From NCBI GenBank assembly GCA_900100475.1, contig FMTU01000019.1:1-55994 (forward strand): a stretch of DNA of 55,994 bases, given 5' to 3'. The notes beneath the pieces were generated by a model. That model was given only the letters and a program-made list of their open reading frames with translations. It was not told the origin of the DNA and did not search any database. This document shows, piece after piece, positions 41,434 through 50,464 of the stretch. Source of the stretch: Sphingobium faniae (GTDB lineage Bacteria > Pseudomonadota > Alphaproteobacteria > Sphingomonadales > Sphingomonadaceae). Made by a program: the position numbers and the translations under genes. Numbering within the stretch: the first letter of the stretch is position 1; each line of letters begins with the position of its first letter.

Positions 41434-41646
41434 ATGATCACGTCGCAGCAATTGCGGGCCGCGCGCGCCCTTCCCGGGCTTGACCAGCGCCAGATGGCCG
41501 AGCTTGCCGGACTTTTCCTGCCCACGATCCAGCGCATGGAGTCGTCTGACGGTCAGGTTCGGCGGCGGCCAGGGCGTTGCTCTCATCATCGAACGGCTGT
41601 CGGCAAGGCATGGGTAAGGGGCGACCGATGAGCGATCCCGGTCCGT
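41434..41646 (+). pseudogene. XRE-family HTH regulator with internal deletion
   Basis: The first 35 residues (MITSQQLRAARALPGLDQRQ, then MAELAGLFLPTIQRMESSDG) are the HTH of a widespread alphaproteobacterial XRE family. The expected middle (phase-setting helices after the HTH) is absent: the frame shifts, and the next frame picks up GGGQGVALIIERLSARHG, which resembles the normal C-terminal end (NGGGxGVRL). This points to an out-of-frame internal deletion near 41550-41565. A palindromic operator candidate lies just upstream. Confidence 0.6.
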
Positions 41647-42320
41647 TGAGACGGCGCCCCAGTTCACTGGAAGTTGGCAGGGCCCAGCGCGCACTGGTGC
41701 AATTGGCGGTCTTGCTGGCGGCGCTGGCGGGACTGGTCAATGCGATCGGGTTTCTCGCTTTTGGCCATGTCTTCCTGGCCTCGCCCGACGCCAACGCCAC
41801 GGTGCTGGGCGCAAATCTGCCGCAGAACCATGCAGTCGCTCTGTTTGCAGGCGCCATGGTTCTCAGCTTCGTTGCCGGTGTCACGGTGATGACGCTGATC
41901 GCGCACCGTGCGACGCAATTCAGGCGCACCCAGGTTCTCCTGACGACTGCGCTTGTCCTGGTCGCCGCCTATGCCGCGGTTCAGGCCCATATTGCCTTCG
42001 CCCCAGCTGTATTTCTCGCAATGGCGATGGGCGGCGCCCATTGCGTCTTCGAACGCGACAATTCCGACCTGCAGGAGGCCCTGTCCCCCTCAGCTCAGAT
42101 CGTCCGCTTTGGTGAGGCGCTGGCCGGAGGGCGCAACGGTCCCAACCACCGCCAGGCCGGCTTGCATGCATCCTTCTGGCTCGCCTTCCTGTTTGGCGGA
42201 TTGCTGGGCGCCGGGGCGTGGATCGCATTCGATGCCCGATCCTTCGCCCTGGCCGCCGGCGTGGCAGGCGTGCTGACCCTGCGCACATGGCTGATCGAGC
42301 GGGACATCTTGCCCGCCTGA
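41628..42320 (+). CDS. DUF1275 (YoaK-like) membrane protein
   Basis: The 230-residue protein has about six membrane segments (QLAVLLAALAGLVNAIGFLA, ALFAGAMVLSFVAGVTVMTL, AFLFGGLLGAGAWIAFDARS). It shows the DUF1275 pattern: GLVNAIGFLAFGHVFLASPD-ANATVLGANL near the N-terminus and AMGGAHCVFERD. The start at 41628 is set by AAGGGG. Its stop lies at a junction with a truncated malic enzyme gene on the opposite strand, whose reading frame runs back through this gene. Confidence 0.85.
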   Translation: MSDPGPLRRRPSSLEVGRAQRALVQLAVLLAALAGLVNAIGFLAFGHVFLASPDANATVLGANLPQNHAVALFAGAMVLSFVAGVTVMTLIAHRATQFRRTQVLLTTALVLVAAYAAVQAHIAFAPAVFLAMAMGGAHCVFERDNSDLQEALSPSAQIVRFGEALAGGRNGPNHRQAGLHASFWLAFLFGGLLGAGAWIAFDARSFALAAGVAGVLTLRTWLIERDILPA

Positions 42321-43835
42321 CGGTGCTACCCGACTTTGGAGAATCCGCGCATTGTGGATTTCCAAGTTGGCCGGATCGCACTCCAAACCTTGGAGGCTTT
42401 CGCGCACCCGCTCGTTCTGGTCGACGAGGATCGGCGTGCCATATCCTCCCTCGTGAAATGCGATGGCTGCACGCAGGACCGTATCCTCCTCGGCCTCTGC
42501 AAAGATCATCCGTGTCGATCGCGAGCGGGCCAACTCCTGGGCCGAGGCCAGGACAGCTGTGGTTGGGTTCAATCGTTCCCGTAGTGCCTGGCGGTAGGTT
42601 GCGACATCGGTAAGCGGTCGGCGGGCGACACCCGAGTCCGTGGCTGCTTGAGCGACTGCCGACGGAACCGTTTCGATCAAGCGAGGATCGAAAGGCGTTG
42701 GAATGATGTATTCGGGACCGAAGCTGCCCACACTGCCGCCATAGGCGGCAGCCACTTCCTCGGGAACGCGCTGCCTGGCCAACTCGGCGATGGCTTTCGC
42801 GGAGGCCACCTTCATCGCGTCATTGACCGTGGTCGCCCTCACATCGAGCGCCCCGCGAAAGATATAGGGGAAGCCCAAGACATTGTTGATCTGATTGGGA
42901 TAGTCTGATCGTCCCGTCGCGATGATCGCGTCGGCGCGGATCGACTTCACGATCTCTGGCAGGATCTCCGGGGTCGGATTTGCCAAAGCGAAGATGATCG
43001 GACGCGGCGCCATCGAGGCGACCATTTCCGCAGTCACTGCACCAGCAACTGACAGGCCCAGGAACAGGTCCGCTCCGTCCATCGCGTCCGCGAGGGTTCT
43101 CGCATCGGTGTCTGCGGCATGAGCCGACTTCCACTGGTTCATGCCTTCGGTGCGGCCTTGGTAGATGACTCCCTTGCTGTCGCACATGATCACATGCCGC
43201 ACGCCGAGCGACTTGGCGAGTTCAGTGCAGGCCACCGACGCGGCCCCGGCCCCGTTCACGACCATTTTCAGGTCTTTGAGATCGCGTCCGGTCAGGTGCG
43301 CGGCATTGATGATACCCGCAGCGGCGATGATCGCAGTGCCGTGCTGGTCATCGTGGAATACGGGAATGTTCATACGCTCGCGCAGCGTCTGCTCGATGAT
43401 GAAGCATTCTGGTGCCTTGATGTCTTCAAGGTTGATGCCGCCGAAACTCGGCTCCAGCAGTTCCACCGCGGAAATGAAGCGTTCGACATCTTCGGTTGCA
43501 AGCTCGAGGTCGATGGAATCGACGTCGGCAAAGCGCTTGAACAGCACCGCCTTGCCTTCCATCACTGGCTTTGATGCCAGAGCCCCAAGATTGCCGAGAC
43601 CGAGGATCGCGGTTCCGTTGGTGATCACCGCAACCAGATTGCCCTTGGCCGTGTAATCGTAGGCAGCGTCTGGATCGGCTGCGATTGCCTGTACGGGGGC
43701 TGCTACCCCTGGCGAATAAGCCAACGCGAGATCGCGCTGTGTCGCCATAGGTTTGGTAGCAACGATTTCGATCTTCCCGGGCCGACCGGTAGAGTGAAAA
43801 TCCAGCGCTTCGCGCTCAAGAGATGCGTCACCCAT
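42090..43835 (-). CDS. maeB: NADP-malic enzyme, truncated in its phosphotransacetylase-like domain
   Basis: Residues 1 to about 425 form a complete malic enzyme: LALAYSPGVAAPVQAIAADP, KGNLVAVITNGTAILGLGNL, VFHDDQHGTAIIAAAGIINA, MVVNGAGAASVACTELAKSL, FALANPTPEI and SDYPNQINNVLGFPYIFRGA. The MaeB-type C-terminal PTA-like domain starts (STRMIFAEAEEDTVLRAAIA) but homology stops after NLEIHNAR near 42345. The last 85 or so residues are read from the antisense of the DUF1275 gene. Family enzymes are about 750 residues; this one is 581. Rhizobial enzymes lacking the PTA-like part keep malic activity but lose acetyl-CoA control, so the protein may be active but unregulated. Confidence 0.85.
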   Translation of the reverse strand: MGDASLEREALDFHSTGRPGKIEIVATKPMATQRDLALAYSPGVAAPVQAIAADPDAAYDYTAKGNLVAVITNGTAILGLGNLGALASKPVMEGKAVLFKRFADVDSIDLELATEDVERFISAVELLEPSFGGINLEDIKAPECFIIEQTLRERMNIPVFHDDQHGTAIIAAAGIINAAHLTGRDLKDLKMVVNGAGAASVACTELAKSLGVRHVIMCDSKGVIYQGRTEGMNQWKSAHAADTDARTLADAMDGADLFLGLSVAGAVTAEMVASMAPRPIIFALANPTPEILPEIVKSIRADAIIATGRSDYPNQINNVLGFPYIFRGALDVRATTVNDAMKVASAKAIAELARQRVPEEVAAAYGGSVGSFGPEYIIPTPFDPRLIETVPSAVAQAATDSGVARRPLTDVATYRQALRERLNPTTAVLASAQELARSRSTRMIFAEAEEDTVLRAAIAFHEGGYGTPILVDQNERVRESLQGLECDPANLEIHNARILQSRVAPSGGQDVPLDQPCAQGQHACHAGGQGEGSGIECDPRPGAQQSAKQEGEPEGCMQAGLAVVGTVAPSGQRLTKADDLS

Positions 43836-43958
43836 TTCATTCCATCCTAATCGGGGCCCGACGCAGACATTGCCTGCTCAAACCAAGTGTGAGCGTGCTG
43901 CTAGATCAAGAGCGCAAGCGGACGGGGAACGCGCAGAGCGGGATGTTCCACATGCATT

Positions 43959-44114
43959 TCAAGGTGTCGTGTCCCTGTCGCACTTATGGCGTTGCCGCTT
44001 GCGCTCAGCCAACTCGGCGTTGCGCCGATCATGTGCCCGGCCCCCCGCGATCGTGACGCCGAAGAACAGGATCATAAGCAGCAGCGAGATGACTATGATT
44101 ATCCCGATGACCAT
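43959..44114 (-). CDS. Small single-span membrane protein
   Basis: The ATG at 44114 lies eight bases after the thiolase stop on the same strand. The 51-residue product is one membrane helix (MVIGIIIVISLLLMILFFGV) followed by a charged tail (HDRRNAELAERKRQRHKCDR). No ribosome-binding site is obvious, so translation may be coupled to thiolase. The family is unknown; an in-frame extension upstream lies within thiolase. Confidence 0.45.
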   Translation of the reverse strand: MVIGIIIVISLLLMILFFGVTIAGGRAHDRRNAELAERKRQRHKCDRDTTP

Positions 44115-44122
44115 GGCTGCGA

Positions 44123-45301
44123 TTACACTTTGACAGGCTCGAGGATCGAGACGTAGTTTGCCACCGCGCCGCCGCCCATGTTGAAACAAGCGCCAAGCTC
44201 GGCACCGGGAAGCTGCATTTCTCCGGCATCCCCGGAAAGCTGGCGAGCCGCCATGACGTGCATCGATACGCCGGTTGCACCAACCGGATGGCCCTTGGCC
44301 TTCAGTCCGCCCGACAAATTGACGGGCAACCGCCCGCCACGTTCAGTTTGACCTTCCCGTACAAGCTGGCTTGCTTCGCCGGGTTTGCACAGGCCCATGG
44401 CTTCAAGTGTCAGCAACTCGGCGATCGTGAAGCAATCATGGACCTCGGCGAAGTTCAGGTCATTCACGGAAATTCCCGCAGCGTCGTAAGCCCGCTTGAA
44501 TGCCAGGTGGGGGCCTTCGAAGCTGGCCAGATCTTTTCGGGAAAGGGGAAGGAAGTCGTTGACCTGCTCTGCCGCACGGAAGCCAATCGCACGTTCAAGT
44601 TCGCGAGCGACATCCGGGTGAGCAATGATAACGGCTGCCGCGCCATCGGAAATAAGCGAGCAATCCGTAACCTTGAGCGGCGGAGCAATCACCGGATTGC
44701 GATCGGAGGCCGTCAGGCAGAAGTCGAGATCGACTTCCTTACGCATGTGCGCGAGAGGATTGAGAAGCGCATTCCGATGGTTCTTTACCGCAATGCGCGC
44801 CATTGCGTCGGTCGGGTCGCCATGCCGCGCAGCATAGGCCAAGGCAAATTGCGCGAATATTGCCGGGAAGGAGAGCTCGGCTTCTTCGGGCTGATAACTT
44901 GCACCGGATAGCGCCTTCGTGACGCCTGCGGTGTCGAGGCCGGTCATCTTTTCTGCCCCGACGACCAGGGCCACCTTGATCCGCCCGCTCTGGACTGCGT
45001 CCAGCGCCGAATAGAGCGCAGCCGAACCCGATGCGCATGCATTTTCGCAGCGCGTTGCCGGCTTGAAGCGCAAGGCGTCGTGCGCCCCCAGGATCATCGA
45101 CGAACAGAACGCGTCGGGGACCATGCCGGAGTTGAAATGCCCCAGCCAAACGGCATCAATATCGCGCGGATCGATGCCGGCATGGACAATTGCCTGCTTT
45201 GCCGCAGACGCGATAAGGCTTTCAATCGTATCTCCGGACAGCTTTCCAAATGCCGTATGTCCCCAGCCAACGATATTTGCCTGAATCTTGATCTTGGACA
45301 T
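44123..45301 (-). CDS. Thiolase-family acetyl-CoA acetyltransferase
   Basis: The 392-residue protein starts at the ATG at 45301 behind GAGG. It has the nucleophile Cys89 in CENACASGSAA, the family segment NFAEVHDCFTIAELL near residue 295 and GGLKAKGHPVGATG near residue 340. The HDCF variant and the N-terminal form place it with the SCP-x-like thiolases used in acyl-CoA side-chain breakdown (for example of steroids or long branched chains). It lies between a malic enzyme and the arsenic island, with no other beta-oxidation gene nearby. Confidence 0.88.
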   Translation of the reverse strand: MSKIKIQANIVGWGHTAFGKLSGDTIESLIASAAKQAIVHAGIDPRDIDAVWLGHFNSGMVPDAFCSSMILGAHDALRFKPATRCENACASGSAALYSALDAVQSGRIKVALVVGAEKMTGLDTAGVTKALSGASYQPEEAELSFPAIFAQFALAYAARHGDPTDAMARIAVKNHRNALLNPLAHMRKEVDLDFCLTASDRNPVIAPPLKVTDCSLISDGAAAVIIAHPDVARELERAIGFRAAEQVNDFLPLSRKDLASFEGPHLAFKRAYDAAGISVNDLNFAEVHDCFTIAELLTLEAMGLCKPGEASQLVREGQTERGGRLPVNLSGGLKAKGHPVGATGVSMHVMAARQLSGDAGEMQLPGAELGACFNMGGGAVANYVSILEPVKV

Positions 45302-45673
45302 CTGCAACCTCGTATAGTTCTTGGAATGCGCTCCCTCGGGTCGGGGGAGTGGGCGGATCATCCAAATCGCTGCCGCTGGAATCTGCCCGCGATCGAGAGG
45401 ATCACCTACCGTGTGCTTGGACAGGAATCGGTTCCAGGCGCGAGCCGCTATGCATGTTCGGAATGTGCTTAGTGAGTTACCATATTTCTATAAAATGTGT
45501 GAAGATGGTAATTTGATGTATAGTACATCATTGTGGAACCATGCTTGATTTAGCTGCAAAGCAGGGGCCGAGAGGCGGAGTGAGGCGGGCTCACCGTCCA
45601 AATTGGTTCCGGTGCCGTCGCCATGCTGCGCGAGGCGTTTCCTATGCGACGGTGCGCTCCGCACCGCGCCGCT
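45302..45673. other. 372-base region between thiolase and arsO with operator and gene remnant
   Basis: From left to right it holds the thiolase promoter side, an AT-rich stretch with the palindrome at 45514-45530, and from 45641 a degenerate copy of the PP-loop gene found at 51.5 kb. I see no intact gene. Confidence 0.6.
45514..45530. promoter_or_regulatory. Perfect palindrome TGATGTA-TAG-TACATCA
   Basis: Seven-base arms around TAG, within an AT-rich segment. About 27 of 36 bases around it match the region around 41405-41421. The thiolase start is 213 bases away on the minus strand. It is a likely regulator-binding site shared by two loci. Confidence 0.55.
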
Positions 45674-45740
45674 TCAAGCGCTGGCCGCCCTATTTCGACT
45701 GCTTTCCAACGTTTTGACCAACACCACATTGCCGAGCATT
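45641..45740 (+). repeat. Degenerate 100-bp copy of part of the PP-loop gene (left edge of the arsenic island)
   Basis: The segment matches 51793-51893 at about 93 of 100 positions in direct orientation. One base is missing (CGACTGC here against CGATCTGC there), which breaks the reading frame. The other copy is inside the intact PP-loop gene. The match ends sharply at GAGCATT. Weaker similarity extends about 20 bases to the left. Confidence 0.85.
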
Positions 45741-46759
45741 CCGGCAAGGTCGCGGGCGGTCCTGGCTGCGCCCATGAGCGTGGCCGATCCCGGTCCGCAC
45801 CAGTCGCCATAGCCCGCAAGCCACAGGCGGGGTTCCTTGATCGACCGTTGGCCATCGACCAGCACCCGGCCATCGTCCTCGACCACGCCATGCATCGCCA
45901 GGTGATCGAGCGCGGGCCGAAAGCCGGTGCACCAGATGATCGCATCGACGGCCATCCTGGAACCATCTGGCCAGACAACACCCTCGGCCGTCATCCGTTC
46001 GAAGGGCCGGACAGAAGCCAGGTCTCCGCGGGCGCGTGCTTCCTTGACCGGCGGGACCATGACGATGTCGCCGATGCCGCCCACGGGTGTATCGCCCGGT
46101 CCAGCCTTCATCCGCGCAACCGCGCGTTCGAACAGGACGCGGCCATCCACATCGTCGGGCAGGAACAGGGGGTCGTGGGTCGTTACCCAGAGGGTGCGTG
46201 CTACGGGCGCGAGTTCGGCAACGATCTGGGCGCCGCTATTGCCGCCGCCAACCACGAGCACTGATTGGCAGCTGTAATCCTCCGGCCGGACATAGTGGGC
46301 CGAATGGACCTGCACGCCGTTGAAAAGATCGCGCCCCTCGATCTCGGGAATATAGGGGTGAGACCAGGTGCCGGTGGCGCTGACAACCGCCTGTGCGGCA
46401 ATCCTGCCCTTGTCCGTCACGACTTCCAGACGATCGCTGGCCCGTTCGATGGATTTCACCCGGACGGGACGCTCGATGTGGAATTCGTAACGGGCCTCAT
46501 AGCGAGCGAGATAATCAAGGACGTCATCGCGCGTGGGATACCCCTCATGCGCGGGCGGCGGCATCAGCCAACCCGGCAGCGAACTGTATCCGGCGGGGGA
46601 AAACAGGCGCAGGGAATCCCACCCATGGCGCCATGCACCACCGGGCCCAGCTTCGGCGTCGAGGATCACGAAATCGGCCCCTGCACGGCGAAGATAATAG
46701 CCCAGTGACAACCCCATCTGGCCACCGCCGATGATGACGATGTCGTGCTGCGTGGTCAT
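45674..46759 (-). CDS. arsO: ArsO-family flavin-containing monooxygenase
   Basis: The 361-residue protein has an FAD-binding motif at residues 9-16 (IIGGGQMG), [40 protein letters not shown], an NADPH-binding [13 protein letters not shown] (168-180) and [15 protein letters not shown], the pattern of ArsO proteins found in arsenic operons. The exact reaction is unsettled. The last 21 residues (45674-45739, [15 protein letters not shown]... to the stop) are read from the antisense of the PP-loop remnant, so the natural C-terminus has been replaced. It faces away from the main ars operon. Confidence 0.88.
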   Translation of the reverse strand: MTTQHDIVIIGGGQMGLSLGYYLRRAGADFVILDAEAGPGGAWRHGWDSLRLFSPAGYSSLPGWLMPPPAHEGYPTRDDVLDYLARYEARYEFHIERPVRVKSIERASDRLEVVTDKGRIAAQAVVSATGTWSHPYIPEIEGRDLFNGVQVHSAHYVRPEDYSCQSVLVVGGGNSGAQIVAELAPVARTLWVTTHDPLFLPDDVDGRVLFERAVARMKAGPGDTPVGGIGDIVMVPPVKEARARGDLASVRPFERMTAEGVVWPDGSRMAVDAIIWCTGFRPALDHLAMHGVVEDDGRVLVDGQRSIKEPRLWLAGYGDWCGPGSATLMGAARTARDLAGMLGNVVLVKTLESSRNRAASA

Positions 46760-46855
46760 CAGGCCTGCAGCCAGCGGTGAAGAGCGTCCGCTTGGGGCAA
46801 GCCTGCGGCACGGACTACCGGCGAATGCCTGGATGGGAGTACCTGGATCATCATG

Positions 46856-47085
46856 TCATGCGGCTTTCTGTCTGATCGGAAGAGGGCTTCTATCGGCATG
46901 CGCGGCGAACACGACATCGACGATGGCGACCCATGCTGGCGAAAATTCGGGATTGCGATATATCGAACAGGTCCATCAGTTCGCATACGCAATGTTCCTG
47001 ACCGTCCCTGACGATCGCGAGCGCAGCGAGTCTCGTCGGTTCGGCCAGGGCTACCAAGAGGTCTCCGGTGGATGGACCCTGATCA
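46856..47085 (-). pseudogene. ArsR-family regulator with internal out-of-frame deletion
   Basis: On the minus strand, LLVALAEPTRLAALAIVRDG then QEHCVCELMDLFD is the N-terminal half of an ArsR protein. It then shifts frame into YRNPEFSPAWVAIVDVVFAA and HADRSPLPIRQKAA followed by a stop, the typical C-terminal end. The recognition helices between (about 40 residues) are missing. No start codon is convincing near 47085. It lies between arsO and the active ars operon and was probably the regulator of arsO. Confidence 0.65.
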
Positions 47086-47179
47086 TGCGCATGCGCTTAT
47101 GCGCCCCTCCGCATGGTTGCATCGGCCATGATCAAACAGACCACCGGCTATCCCATGGCGGCAGATCATTCTATCATGC

Positions 47180-47191
47180 TCGAAATATCGA
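47180..47191 (+). promoter_or_regulatory. Candidate ArsR site before the first ars operon
   Basis: TCGA-AATA-TCGA lies 57 bases before arsR. It resembles half of the TTCGA-N6-TCGAA operators before the second arsR, but with a shorter spacer, so the assignment is tentative. Confidence 0.35.
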
Positions 47192-47247
47192 TTGACTATG
47201 TGGGCTATCCACGATTATTCGATGAGGTTGGAAGGATGGAATAGATC

Positions 47248-47592
47248 ATGAAGGAATTCAATCCGCAGGTCTCGGCCGTCGAGGCGCTCGGCGCGCTCGC
47301 GCACGACACGCGCCTGTCTGTTTTTCGCATGTTGGTGAAGGCTGGCCCGGAGGGATTGATAGCCGGTGCTATCGCGCAGGCCGCGAATGTGCCGCCGTCC
47401 ACCATGTCGCATCACCTGGGCATTCTCGAACGGGCGGGTCTGGTGGAATCCGAGCGGGAAAGCCGGCTCATCCACTACCGTGCCGATTATGAGGGGATGC
47501 GCCGGCTGCTCGCCTTCCTGATGCAGGACTGCTGTCAAGGCGTCCCTGAAATGTGTGCCGAACTGCTCGGCGAACTCAACTGCAATGCCTGA
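47248..47592 (+). CDS. arsR: ArsR-family As(III)-responsive repressor
   Basis: The 114-residue winged-helix repressor has VEALGALAHDTRLSVFRMLV and the recognition helix VPPSTMSHHLGILERAGLV. The As(III) site is the C-terminal cysteine set C95, C96 and C103 (DCCQGVPEMC), the arrangement of the AfArsR class, as opposed to the ELCVC site in helix 3 of E. coli ArsR. It leads the operon arsR-arsC-arsC-acr3-arsH, with 10 bases to the next gene. Confidence 0.93.
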   Translation: MKEFNPQVSAVEALGALAHDTRLSVFRMLVKAGPEGLIAGAIAQAANVPPSTMSHHLGILERAGLVESERESRLIHYRADYEGMRRLLAFLMQDCCQGVPEMCAELLGELNCNA

Positions 47593-47602
47593 GGGTGCTC
47601 TC

Positions 47603-48139
47603 ATGTCCGACACGATCGGCCCCGACAAGACCTACAACGTGCTCTTCCTGTGCACCGGCAACAGTGCCCGCTCGATCCTCGGCGAAGCCGTCATGAACAA
47701 GCTGGGGGAAGGCCGCTTCCGCGCCTGGAGTGCCGGCAGCCAGCCCAAGGGTGAGGTTCACCCGATGGCTATTTCCGTACTTGAGAATATGGGCTTCGAC
47801 ATAACGGGCATGCGCTCGAAAGGCTGGGGAGAGTTCGCCGCGCCGGACGCGCCGCAATTCGATTTCATCTTCACCGTCTGCGATAACGCCGCAGGCGAGA
47901 CCTGCCCCGTATGGATCGGCCATCCGATGACGGCGCACTGGGGCATCGAGGACCCGGCATCAGTCGAAGGCGCTGGTCAGCGCGATGCCTTCATGCAGGC
48001 GCTGCGCTACTTGCAGAACCGCATTTCGCTGTTCCTCGCACTCCCGCTCGCCAGCCTCGATGAGATGGCGACGCGGCGAAAGCTCGAGGAAATCGGCCAA
48101 AGCGAGGGCGCCAGCGCCAAGGCAGGAGCAAGCGAATGA
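47603..48139 (+). CDS. arsC: Arsenate reductase, low-molecular-weight phosphatase (thioredoxin) type
   Basis: The 178-residue protein has the CX5R loop CTGNSAR (C17 to R23) and the two further redox cysteines C93 and C101 (VCDNAAGETCP), as in thioredoxin-coupled ArsC. It reduces As(V) to As(III) in the cytoplasm. GAGGG upstream selects the ATG at 47603. Its stop overlaps the next gene, a glutaredoxin-type arsenate reductase, by four bases. Confidence 0.92.
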   Translation: MSDTIGPDKTYNVLFLCTGNSARSILGEAVMNKLGEGRFRAWSAGSQPKGEVHPMAISVLENMGFDITGMRSKGWGEFAAPDAPQFDFIFTVCDNAAGETCPVWIGHPMTAHWGIEDPASVEGAGQRDAFMQALRYLQNRISLFLALPLASLDEMATRRKLEEIGQSEGASAKAGASE

Positions 48140-48582
48140 CCCACCAGGATCAATCGGGCGACATCGTCATCTACCATAATCCCGAATGCGGAACCTCGCG
48201 CAATGCGCTGGCCATGATCCGCAATGCCGGGATCGAACCGCATGTCATTGAGTACCTCAAGACTCCGCCTTCGCGTGCCTTGCTGGAAAGCCTCATCGCC
48301 CGCGCCGGCATCACGCCGCGCGCCCTGCTCCGCGAGAAGGGCACGCCCTATGCCGACCTTGAGCTCGACAATCCTGATCTTTCCGACGTCCATTTGATCG
48401 ACGCGATGATGAAGCATCCGGTCCTCATCAACCGCCCGCTGGTTGTCTCGCCGCAGGGTGTGAAGCTCTGCCGTCCATCCGAGGAGGTACTCGACCTAAT
48501 TCCGGCTGGTCAGCGCGGCGTCATCGCCAAGGAAGACGGCGAACAGGTGATCGATGCCACCGGCAATCGCGTCACCGGCTGA
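48136..48582 (+). CDS. arsC: Arsenate reductase, glutaredoxin type
   Basis: The 148-residue protein is of the E. coli plasmid R773 ArsC type: [17 protein letters not shown] with catalytic C18, [20 protein letters not shown], and [20 protein letters not shown] with the two arginines that hold arsenate. It uses glutathione/glutaredoxin. It is translationally coupled to the unrelated LMW-type reductase upstream and followed by acr3 13 bases later. Confidence 0.93.
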   Translation: MTHQDQSGDIVIYHNPECGTSRNALAMIRNAGIEPHVIEYLKTPPSRALLESLIARAGITPRALLREKGTPYADLELDNPDLSDVHLIDAMMKHPVLINRPLVVSPQGVKLCRPSEEVLDLIPAGQRGVIAKEDGEQVIDATGNRVTG

Positions 48583-48595
48583 ACGAGGGATCAAG

Positions 48596-49669
48596 ATGAC
48601 CGCACAGCCCAAGCGTGAACGCCTGTCGTTCCTCGATCGCTATCTAACCCTTTGGATTTTTCTCGCCATGGCGCTCGGCGTCGGCCTGGGATCAACCTTC
48701 GAAGGATTGCCCAAGGCGATCGACAGCCTGTCCTGGGGGACGACCAACGTGCCCATCGCTATCGGGTTGATCCTGATGATGTATCCGCCGCTCGCGCGGG
48801 TGCGTTATGAGGAACTGCCGCGCGTATTCGAAGACAAGCGGGTGCTGGCGATCTCGCTGATCCAGAACTGGATCATCGGGCCGGTGCTGATGTTTGCGCT
48901 CGCGGTCATCTTCCTTAGCGACAAGCCGGAATACATGACGGGCCTGATCCTCATCGGGCTGGCCCGCTGCATTGCCATGGTCATCGTCTGGAACCAGCTT
49001 GCCAGGGGCGACAACCAGTATGTGGCCGCGCTGGTCGCGTTCAACTCGATCTTCCAGATCTTGTTCTTCAGTGTTTATGCGTGGTTCTTCCTTGCTTTCC
49101 TGCCGCCGCTGTTCGGGCTTGAGGGAAGCGTCATCCATGTCAGTTTCTGGACCATCGCCGAGGCGGTGCTGATCTACCTCGGCATACCGTTTTTGGCTGG
49201 ATTTCTGACGCGCAGATGGCTGGTGAAAGCCAAGGGCAACGAATGGTATGAAACCCGTTTCCTGCCCAGAATAAGTCCGATAACGCTCGTCGCACTGCTG
49301 TTCACCATCGTCGCCATGTTCAGCCTCAAGGGCAATGAGATCGTGACACTGCCGGGCGACATACTGCGTATCGCCATTCCGCTCACCATCTACTTCGTGG
49401 TTCAGTTCAGCGTCAGCTTCTTCATGGGCAAGCTGATCGAGAGCGATTATCCGCGCACGACGGCAGTGGCGTTCACGGCCGCGGGCAACAATTTCGAACT
49501 CGCCATCGCGGTTGCCATCGCCGCCTTCGGGCTTGCCTCGCCGGTGGCCTTCGCGGCAGTCATTGGCCCGCTGGTCGAAGTGCCGGTGCTGATCCTGCTG
49601 GTAAACGTCGCCTTCTGGTTCGGGCGGCGCTGGTTTCCCGGCAGCGTTCCGGCTGAGGTCCGGGCATGA
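48596..49669 (+). CDS. acr3: Acr3 arsenite efflux permease
   Basis: The 357-residue membrane protein has ten hydrophobic segments, including the conserved cysteine in TM4 ([20 protein letters not shown]), the [16 protein letters not shown] segment and the discontinuous helix [20 protein letters not shown]. It exports As(III). GAGGGATC selects the ATG at 48596. It overlaps arsH by four bases. Confidence 0.95.
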   Translation: MTAQPKRERLSFLDRYLTLWIFLAMALGVGLGSTFEGLPKAIDSLSWGTTNVPIAIGLILMMYPPLARVRYEELPRVFEDKRVLAISLIQNWIIGPVLMFALAVIFLSDKPEYMTGLILIGLARCIAMVIVWNQLARGDNQYVAALVAFNSIFQILFFSVYAWFFLAFLPPLFGLEGSVIHVSFWTIAEAVLIYLGIPFLAGFLTRRWLVKAKGNEWYETRFLPRISPITLVALLFTIVAMFSLKGNEIVTLPGDILRIAIPLTIYFVVQFSVSFFMGKLIESDYPRTTAVAFTAAGNNFELAIAVAIAAFGLASPVAFAAVIGPLVEVPVLILLVNVAFWFGRRWFPGSVPAEVRA

Positions 49670-50448
49670 ACGACACGGGTCTGGCCAGGTTGCGGACGCT
49701 TGCCGATCCCGACCATCTTCCGGCGCTCAAGCCTGAATATGCTCATCGTCGTCCGACGCTGGGTCTGGGCGAACTCGATCCGCCGCCGCGCATCCTGCTG
49801 CTCTATGGCTCCTTGCGCGAACGATCCTATTCGCGGTTCGTGGTTGAAGAGGCCGCGCGCCTGCTCCAGTTCTTCGGCTGCGAGACGCGGATCTTCGATC
49901 CCTCCGATCTGCCCATGCCCGATCAGGTCCAGGACGACGATCATCCGGCGGTTCACGAACTGCGCGAGCATTCGCTCTGGTCCGAAGGACAGATCTGGTG
50001 CAGCCCGGAACGGCACGGCCAGATCACCGGGATCATGAAATCTCAGATCGATCACCTGCCGCTGGCATTGAAGGGCAGGCGCCCGACGCAAGGTCGCACC
50101 CTTGCCGTCATGCAGGTTTCCGCAGGTTCACAATCGTTCAACAGCGTGAACAGCTTGCGCGTCCTCGGCCGCTGGATGCGGATGTTCACCATCCCCAACC
50201 AGTCGAGCGTGGCCAAAGCCTATACCGAATTCGACGAGGCCGGACGGATGAAGCCGTCGAGCTATTATGACCGGATCGTCGACGTGGTAGAGGAGTTGGT
50301 GCGTTTCACTGTCCTGCTCCGCCCGCATGTCGATCAACTGGTCGATCGCTATTCGGAGCGGGTCGAAGCGGATCGGCCGGTCATTGCTCCCGCGGAAATC
50401 CTTGCCTCGATCGATGGCGCACTGGTTCCACCACAGGAGAAAGCGTAA
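49666..50448 (+). CDS. arsH: ArsH, organoarsenical oxidase (NADPH-FMN reductase family)
   Basis: The 260-residue flavoprotein has the FMN loop [15 protein letters not shown] near residue 44 and the ArsH-specific [25 protein letters not shown] and [20 protein letters not shown]. ArsH oxidises toxic trivalent methylarsenicals to the pentavalent form. It is the last gene of the first ars operon; arsR2 with its own operators follows after 81 bases. Confidence 0.94.
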   Translation: MNDTGLARLRTLADPDHLPALKPEYAHRRPTLGLGELDPPPRILLLYGSLRERSYSRFVVEEAARLLQFFGCETRIFDPSDLPMPDQVQDDDHPAVHELREHSLWSEGQIWCSPERHGQITGIMKSQIDHLPLALKGRRPTQGRTLAVMQVSAGSQSFNSVNSLRVLGRWMRMFTIPNQSSVAKAYTEFDEAGRMKPSSYYDRIVDVVEELVRFTVLLRPHVDQLVDRYSERVEADRPVIAPAEILASIDGALVPPQEKA

Positions 50449-50464
50449 CAGGCACAACGCTTAT

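Noticed and set aside
42090..42320. The malic enzyme reading frame over the DUF1275 gene as a genuine C-terminal domain.
   Set aside because: The residues are antisense to a well-conserved membrane protein gene and do not resemble phosphotransacetylase sequence.
46731..47195. A 154-residue plus-strand ORF across the arsO-arsR gap.
   Set aside because: It is mostly antisense to the arsR remnant, has no ribosome-binding site and shows no family pattern.
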